64,000 nt of DNA from Siphonodentalium dalli. Its lineage: Eukaryota; Mollusca; Scaphopoda; Gadilida; Siphonodentaliidae. The DNA lies in NCBI GenBank assembly GCA_032622095.1, contig CP136066.1, forward strand, positions 170,266,664 to 170,330,663, given 5' to 3'. Position 1 is the stretch's first letter, and each line of letters opens with the position of its first letter. Under the pieces are notes generated by a model. It did no database searches. It worked only from the letters and a program-made list of their open reading frames with translations, and was not told where the DNA came from. A program made the translations under genes and the position numbers. This document shows positions 58,086 through 64,000 of this stretch, in pieces.

Positions 58086-59814
58086 ATCACCACACTCTCA
58101 GTGCGTTGCAAGATGTTGTTGTTACTAGTCGGTGAGTAGTCCATATGTATATCACCACACTATCAGTGCATCGCAGACGGTTCGATGGAAACATTTAAAA
58201 CAATAGTAGACTCCGTAACTGGGCGATGACTTGGCGACATGGTTTTCAACTCAAAGCCACACGTGTTTCGGTTAAAATTGACGAATATGATCTATCGGTT
58301 GTTGGTATTGTCCCTTTATCACTATTTGTAGACATCAAAGCGTTTGTGAATACTTTATTCTGGTGCGTTTATCTTTAAGAATATCTGTGTTTTGAAATAG
58401 TCACAATTAACAGTTAAAAGTTCCAACACTAAACACCGATTCAAGTCTCATTATGCTGCACGAATAAGCCCAACTGCCACGTGTCGAAGGAAAATATCAA
58501 TGGTTGTGTCGTCGGCCGGTTTTCGCAGATGGACATTGGACCCGGTTAACATACAAACCGAAATCAGACAGCGTTGCCATAATTATTGGACCCGGTTAAC
58601 ATACAAACCGAAATCAGACAGTGTTGCCATAATTATTCCATCACTTTTATTCCCAAACATTCATGAAAAAGGTGGAGAATACGACGGATAACTTGAACGA
58701 CTTCGTTAATTCTAAATGTCACAAAGTTAGTTATGGAAGAAAGGACATGCACAGTACAAGTTGTAGTCCGAGTCAAATCAACCAAATCAACCATGCATAA
58801 CCCATATAGCAATAAGCTTTGGAAGGCACCACACCAAGCACCATACAATCACAAAATCATGTTCAGCTGTCATTTTGTCAACATTTTGTATGCTTAATTG
58901 CTTGTATTGGGGAGGGGTTTCACAAGTTAACAAAACTTGTGCCCCGATCCCTTTTGTATTATTATATGCAAAACAAAATATGTTTCAAATCGTCAACATC
59001 ATATCAAATTAGCACCACTCATACACGACTGAAGAAACTGATTACTATATTTTCAGCGCGTTTGCTATACTCACCTTCGAAATGCGTCAGTTGATTCCGA
59101 AATACCAGACTTATATATCTGCACCGACCTGTTCAACGACATAGAGGCTCAGGATTTGCCCCTATAAAATATAAAAATAGTTGCACACTCGAACTGTCGC
59201 GCCACACCTATTATACTGGTATATAGGTTCCGATCCACCAAGACTGGTCACAGTCACATTATGTTCCAGTCGTTGGATATTCTAGTGGGGCACAGAGAAA
59301 AGAAAACTACATGGCGTGCAATATGTCAAGTAAAGTGAAATTGCAATTAACACTAGCTGTTATCCTTCACCCCATTAGCATCTCTTATAATCGACTGAGG
59401 CAGGCCGCAAATCGCCTGGACGCCCGCGCGCGTTGCATGATTTCGAGAATTGTTGCCCAAAACGAAGCTATATATTTCGATTGATATCTCAGGGGTATGT
59501 CATATGTTATTTACAAAAGGCTCTGGCATCAAATAATAACGTGCACATAGATCATTCAGTCAAAGCTTCAAAACGAAATCTCCAAAAATAGGTCCGACTC
59601 GTTACTGATTGATAATAAATAGCACTATGGTGTAAACAAATAAAATGGTAGATATAACATGGAAATTTAATAAAGTCATCGTGAATATTTGCCGTCGTCA
59701 CATATGTATGTCGAGAGATGGTAATGTAAGGTGGTGCTGCGGTGATCCGAATAATATAGTATGCCGATGGTTGCAGAGTCCATTCCTGTGAGGTATACCC
59801 TCAACAAGGAGTGA
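58086..59814. other. Intergenic DNA with diverged repeats
   Basis: Sequence at 58090-58270 (TTGTTGTTACTAGTCGG, CAGTGCATCGCAGACGG, GATGACTTGGCGACATGG) is shared in diverged form with 56400-56790 on the other side of the LINE. A 50-bp tandem duplication (TTGGACCCGGTTAACATACA) lies at 58536-58635. No gene recognised. Confidence 0.4.
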
Positions 59815-61200
59815 ACTATGCAACATGTTGGGTGTATCTTAAAAACCCGCACAACTTGTTCATATGTACAATATCGGTTGTGTTTAGAATTGAACAGAAG
59901 TTATACACGTGTATATGCTCAGTAAGGTCGCGTGGTAGGAATCTGTTTCTCAAAGAGCTAACTCTGGTGCATTCCATGATCAAATGGTATTCGTCCCCTA
60001 TTGAACAGCGAGTGCAGTATGTGCAGACTCGCTCTTTGATAGGTTTCTTAGACTTAGACCAAGACCCAGTTTCTATATATGGGCAGATAATTATTAGTGC
60101 ACCTAAATTTTGATAATAATCTAATATTTCTATAATTTAGCACTGAAAGATATTTTTCAATCCCAAAATCGTGCTTAATAATTCGATATGTTCTACACTT
60201 TTCCATGGTTGATATATCACTTCGCCATTCGCTTACACATTTACTCTCAATGTTCTTTCGAATAGTGACCTTAGCACACTGCATACTAGCTGCATCTATC
60301 AGCTGGTTGTGCCATATGTGTGATACCTCGGCTTCGCGACACAAGTCCCTAATATATTTAATCCAAGGATGGGTGTCTAGTCCGTGTGTATACTCCAATA
60401 ACATATGCTTATATAAAATTTTATTTATTTTGTGTACGTCCGATGTGATTAGGTTAGTCCAGTAATTTAGCATTCTGCTTTTTATGTCGACACTCAGTGG
60501 ATATACGCCTGATTCCCCATGCACCATGACAGTTGGAGTACTCGGCTTTAGTCCAAGGACATACTTGAGAAATTTCAATTGTACTTGCTCTATTTTTTTA
60601 ATATATATTATGTTTGATATCCCCAAACTTCGCAACCATATAGTAAAATGGGCTTTACAGTTCTAGAAAATAATTCGATCTGTATATCGACTGATATGTC
60701 AAATTTTCTTGCTTTGTGTAAGAGACCAAACATTGATCGATTAGCTTTCGATATCAAACCATTTATTGCTTTGCCCTAAGAACCATTTATTGTCAATTCT
60801 ATACCTAGATATTTATATTGTGATACGACTTGTAAAGGTTCGTTGTTAAGTAATATTCGTGGTCTTGGTGACTTGTCACATCCAAATATCATCAATTTGG
60901 TTTTTGTCACGTTTACATTTAGTTTCCAGAATGAGCAATATTCTGAAAATTGTTTTATTGCAATCCGCATATCTTTCGCCGATTCAGCGAAAACTACTGT
61001 ATCATCAGCATATAGTAAGACTATTATTTTTTAATATATTCCAATCTGATCGAAAATATCATTTTCTATCAATTTGAGAGTTGGGACTGCACTCGCGGTG
61101 AGGAAGTTCTCGAGATCGTTCAGGTATAGGGAAAAAAGAAAAGATGATATATTCTCGCCTTGTAAAACACCAGAGCAATTCCTATATCACCCCCGTGTAC
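59815..61200 (-). pseudogene. Degenerate LINE, reverse transcriptase palm to C-terminus
   Basis: On the minus strand: VLQGENISSFLFSLYLNDLE (~61165), the catalytic LLYADDTVVF (~61015), KLNVNVTKTKLMIFG with YKYLGIEL (~60910-60790), then EQVQLKFLKYVLGLKPSTPT and ESGVYPLSVDIKSRMLNYWT. The C-terminal CTYCTRC...DEYHLIMEC knuckle (~59990) follows, and a stop at ~59815. An in-frame stop precedes YADD, and frames shift near 60770 and 60050, so it is inactive. The 5' half is absent. It belongs to a different LINE group from the copy at 6076, and is probably related to the copy at 56787 by its GDEYH knuckle. Confidence 0.8.
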
Positions 61201-63089
61201 GTGGTACGGCCAAAGCCGAGGATGCGGCCAAAGCCGAGGAAATAGGAAAGTCATTTTCACGTATATGATATGGGGATATGTTTATTTCTCATTGTAAAAC
61301 AGACATCGAGCATCGTATGTGTATAACCACACGAAGCAGAAGTATTTATCCACCAGTTGTCAATCAGTTTTCCCAGATCAGACCATTAATATTTTTTTGG
61401 CGAATTTTTTCAATGGTGTTTTTGCTTTTGCTCACTCAAATTTTCGAGAACATCCATTAGTATAGTTCCTGGACTTCCACGCTTCCAATACAAATGCCGG
61501 TATATAGTTGAATCTGTCAATGAAGCATAGGATTTGACAGAATTTTTAAAATCCGCGTCGTTCTCAATATCCGCGCGATATGAAGGGACCACTGTCGGTC
61601 CAGAAAGATCCGAAAGGCACAGATGAAGATCCGACCAAACGCCGAGTTTCTGTGCAGTAAATATGCGTATTACTTAAGGAGTTCTGATGAGTTTTCGCGT
61701 GTGTATGTTTATCTGAGACTGATCAATTGGACTGCGAATGACATAGGAAATATGAATCCATAAGATATTCGAAATATTGTGTGCATATATATTATGACTA
61801 CTTACTTACATTGATGCTCACACTCAGTATATTGAGTGATGTCTACTTACTTACATTGGTGCTCACACTCAGTATATTGAGTGATGTCTACAGTTATATT
61901 CTAGCCATTGATAGTCACATAAATTTTGACAGTTGCTCGCTCTTTTTCCATCCACACAATGATCTAGGCTTTAGTTGCATCAAGACAAGTTTATTTATTT
62001 CAGTTTTACATTTCTCGAAGCTTCTTTCCAAAGGGTGTCGGGAAAGAATTTTTTCACCACACCGCCCCATATTCAACATGCCATAGCTTAATGTCATCTC
62101 CACTAAGGCCATGTGATTACTAGTAAAAGTGAAAATAATCCTTTATTTTGACTCCATCAAATTTGGGGGAAATTGGGTTAGCAAAGTCATTAATTGTTCT
62201 AGCAGTTAATAATTATTCCAGCAGTTCTTGGTACCGAAATGGGCAAAAAATTAAATAAAATGTTCAACCTCTTAAAATCCATTGTTGTTATTGTCTCTTA
62301 ATAATTGCTGGGATTCTACATACATTGAAGATGGTGATATGTGAAATTCAAGATTTTTGCCAGATAGATCCAGAGAAATTCTTTGCTGAAAATCCCCCTT
62401 AAATAACTCATAATTATGCGGGGTTTGAGCTTACTGGTTTGGGACACACACCAATTTCAAATATTGTCGCGGTCCGCCAATTTTTGCCACAGTCATGATG
62501 ATGGTCCTTGAAAACTTAGAATCTGCTGAGTATTTTGGTTCTATGTTGACAGCTGTCGGATCGTTTCAAAAATTGATAAATTGCATGATAGCTCTCATGC
62601 AAAAAAAAAAACAGTTCAAGTTCGGTCCCGTTTGCCGATTAGTTTTATTTCCGGACGATGAGGTCGGTTATTATAATGCACGCAAGAATGTTAGGCGGTG
62701 ACGGACAAAGTATAGGGTGGGGTGACGAGAACCTATAACTTGGGTCAAAATATGTTCGGATTGTTTGATTTTCCAACCAGTATCTACTGTGAAATGTCTC
62801 GCTTCGTAATTTATTTTACTGAAATGGCCATCAGTTTAAGAACATGTTGCAACAATAATAGATTCGTACCCAAAGGGTGCTTATATAGCTTATATACATG
62901 TACGCGTTAGCTCGCAAACAGTGTCTGTTTCGTGGGGTTGGGGTGCAAGCGGAATTCGAAAGTAGACACCCCATTTAGGACGTAACGTCCATGGTTATAT
63001 TATTATGTATCGTGTGTGTCTCATAATATGATTGTTCTACATTTGCACGCGAAGGCCAACATCCAGCGAATAAAATCCGCAATCGAAAA
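61201..63089. other. Intergenic DNA with short tandem duplications
   Basis: GGCCAAAGCCGAGGA is duplicated at 61209-61240. A 45-bp unit (CTTACTTACATTGATGCTCA ...) is duplicated at 61801-61890. No exon or element recognised. Confidence 0.35.
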
Positions 63090-63295
63090 TGAACAGGGTC
63101 AACATCGATTAACTAGACGGCCAGCAATTATTGGCTTGAATTCGGGCGATTTAGTAAACAGGTTTGCAAATGGGCGGGTCAGATTGGTATGTACTTACCA
63201 ACCTGACCCGTCCATTTGCCGACCTGTTTACATGGCTCGAGTTGATGCCAAACATTGCTGGCCGCCGAGTTAATCCGATGTTGGGTGACCTCGGG
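63090..63295. repeat. ~200-bp palindrome (possible foldback MITE)
   Basis: GTAAACAGGTTTGCAAATGG and the following GCGGGTCAGATTGGTA pair with TACCAACCTGACCCG and CCATTTGCCGACCTGTTTAC around 63190. The pairing continues outward through GGCCAGCAA/TTGCTGGCC and AACATCG/CGATGTT. Non-coding. Confidence 0.75.
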
Positions 63296-64000
63296 CAAAC
63301 AATATAGTGCAGCGGCCAAACGCCAAAAGTGGTCGGGTACCCCTATATACCCACGGTAGAACAAGTTGAAACCAATTTTTTTTGAAGGAGAAATATATAC
63401 TGTTGACGAAATTGATATTGAAAAATAACGGAATTAGTGGTGGCTATTGTCAAATCGACGATTAACGATACCCACCAGTGACTTTCCCAGAAATTAACGA
63501 TTTTGGTAAAGCGAGGCCTGCGGCTATGTCCTAACATATTTTCCAACATCGTTGGTGTTAAAATTACAACATCATACCATATATCTACTTGGTATGTAAA
63601 AAGTGTTGGTTAATTTAGATTTTCCTGCCATTTGGAGCTGAAACATTTATTTTTTGCTGAAAAACAGTCCTTTTTCACAAAAATATTATATTTCAAATAT
63701 TATCATTCATAAGGATATTGTAATCATGCCGAAATATTTAATCCATATGGTGTAGTAGTTATCTGGAAAACATACTAAAAAAGAAGTTAACAGAAAATTT
63801 GAACGGTTTGCCAGATACTCGATTTTAGCTACCCCCCCCCCCCCCCATACACATTTTTGGTCGAAAAATTACATATTTTTGGTAACGATTTTACAAACTT
63901 TTTCTAATTGTTCTTAATGGGACCCAGTATGAATCTTGTACGGAATATTTTGTCCAGAGATACCGTTTAATCGATTACAGATGTGTTCAGGCTTCCAGAC
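63296..64000. other. Intergenic DNA with a poly(C) run
   Basis: No gene seen. A homopolymer of about 16 C lies at 63831-63846, where length errors in assembly are likely. Confidence 0.4.

Overview
This is a stretch of animal (eukaryotic) nuclear DNA, most likely from a mollusc or another lophotrochozoan invertebrate. The evidence is intron-containing host gene pieces with metazoan splice signals (a signal-peptide/PAN exon, a fibrinogen-related domain exon, a proline-rich exon), many non-LTR retrotransposons, and Helitron-like elements with a (CTGT)n microsatellite plus ~120-bp core repeats of the kind known from bivalves. There is no operon structure, no CRISPR array and no recognisable rRNA or tRNA. 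Almost all of the window is nested mobile DNA. The organism is an inference; nothing in the sequence names it.

Layout. 0-10.3 kb: a host minus-strand gene, probably a secreted PAN + fibrinogen-related lectin-like protein, with promoter and first exon at 9.8-10.3 kb and FReD exon at 3.5-4.1 kb. A broken LINE (6.1-7.7 kb) lies in its presumed intron and MITEs lie around it. 10.9-22.4 kb: an 11.5-kb foldback-type element whose long inverted ends contain tandem ~186-bp repeats (about 7.5 units left, 18.5 right) around a 4.5-kb core carrying Helitron-like elements. 22.4-33.0 kb: two TIR elements with TAA/TTA flanks (PIF/Harbinger-like), one holding a ~60-bp minisatellite, a possible small host exon and a 3.3-kb inverted-repeat pair. 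33.4-38.0 kb: a head-to-tail array of seven Helitron-like units broken by a LINE with a 278-bp target duplication. 38.8-45.1 kb: MITEs, a 1.2-kb palindrome, and a pair of tandem Helitron-like units whose exact empty site is preserved in a nearby inverted copy. 45.5-55.6 kb: a LINE flanked by 214-bp direct repeats, inserted next to a proline-rich host exon; its reverse-transcriptase core is replaced by a 5.5-kb palindrome. Each palindrome arm (2.5 kb) carries a gene for a C2H2-finger/Walker ATPase resembling packaging ATPases of Maverick/adintovirus-type elements. 56-64 kb: two more degenerate LINEs, one hit twice by TTAA-type MITEs, and anonymous sequence.

Three features stand out. (1) The ATPase-bearing palindrome at 47.1-52.6 kb. 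(2) A ~69-bp near-perfect hairpin with an A-rich linker that recurs inside three otherwise unrelated MITE backbones. (3) Two different LINEs with target duplications of 278 and 214 bp, far longer than usual.
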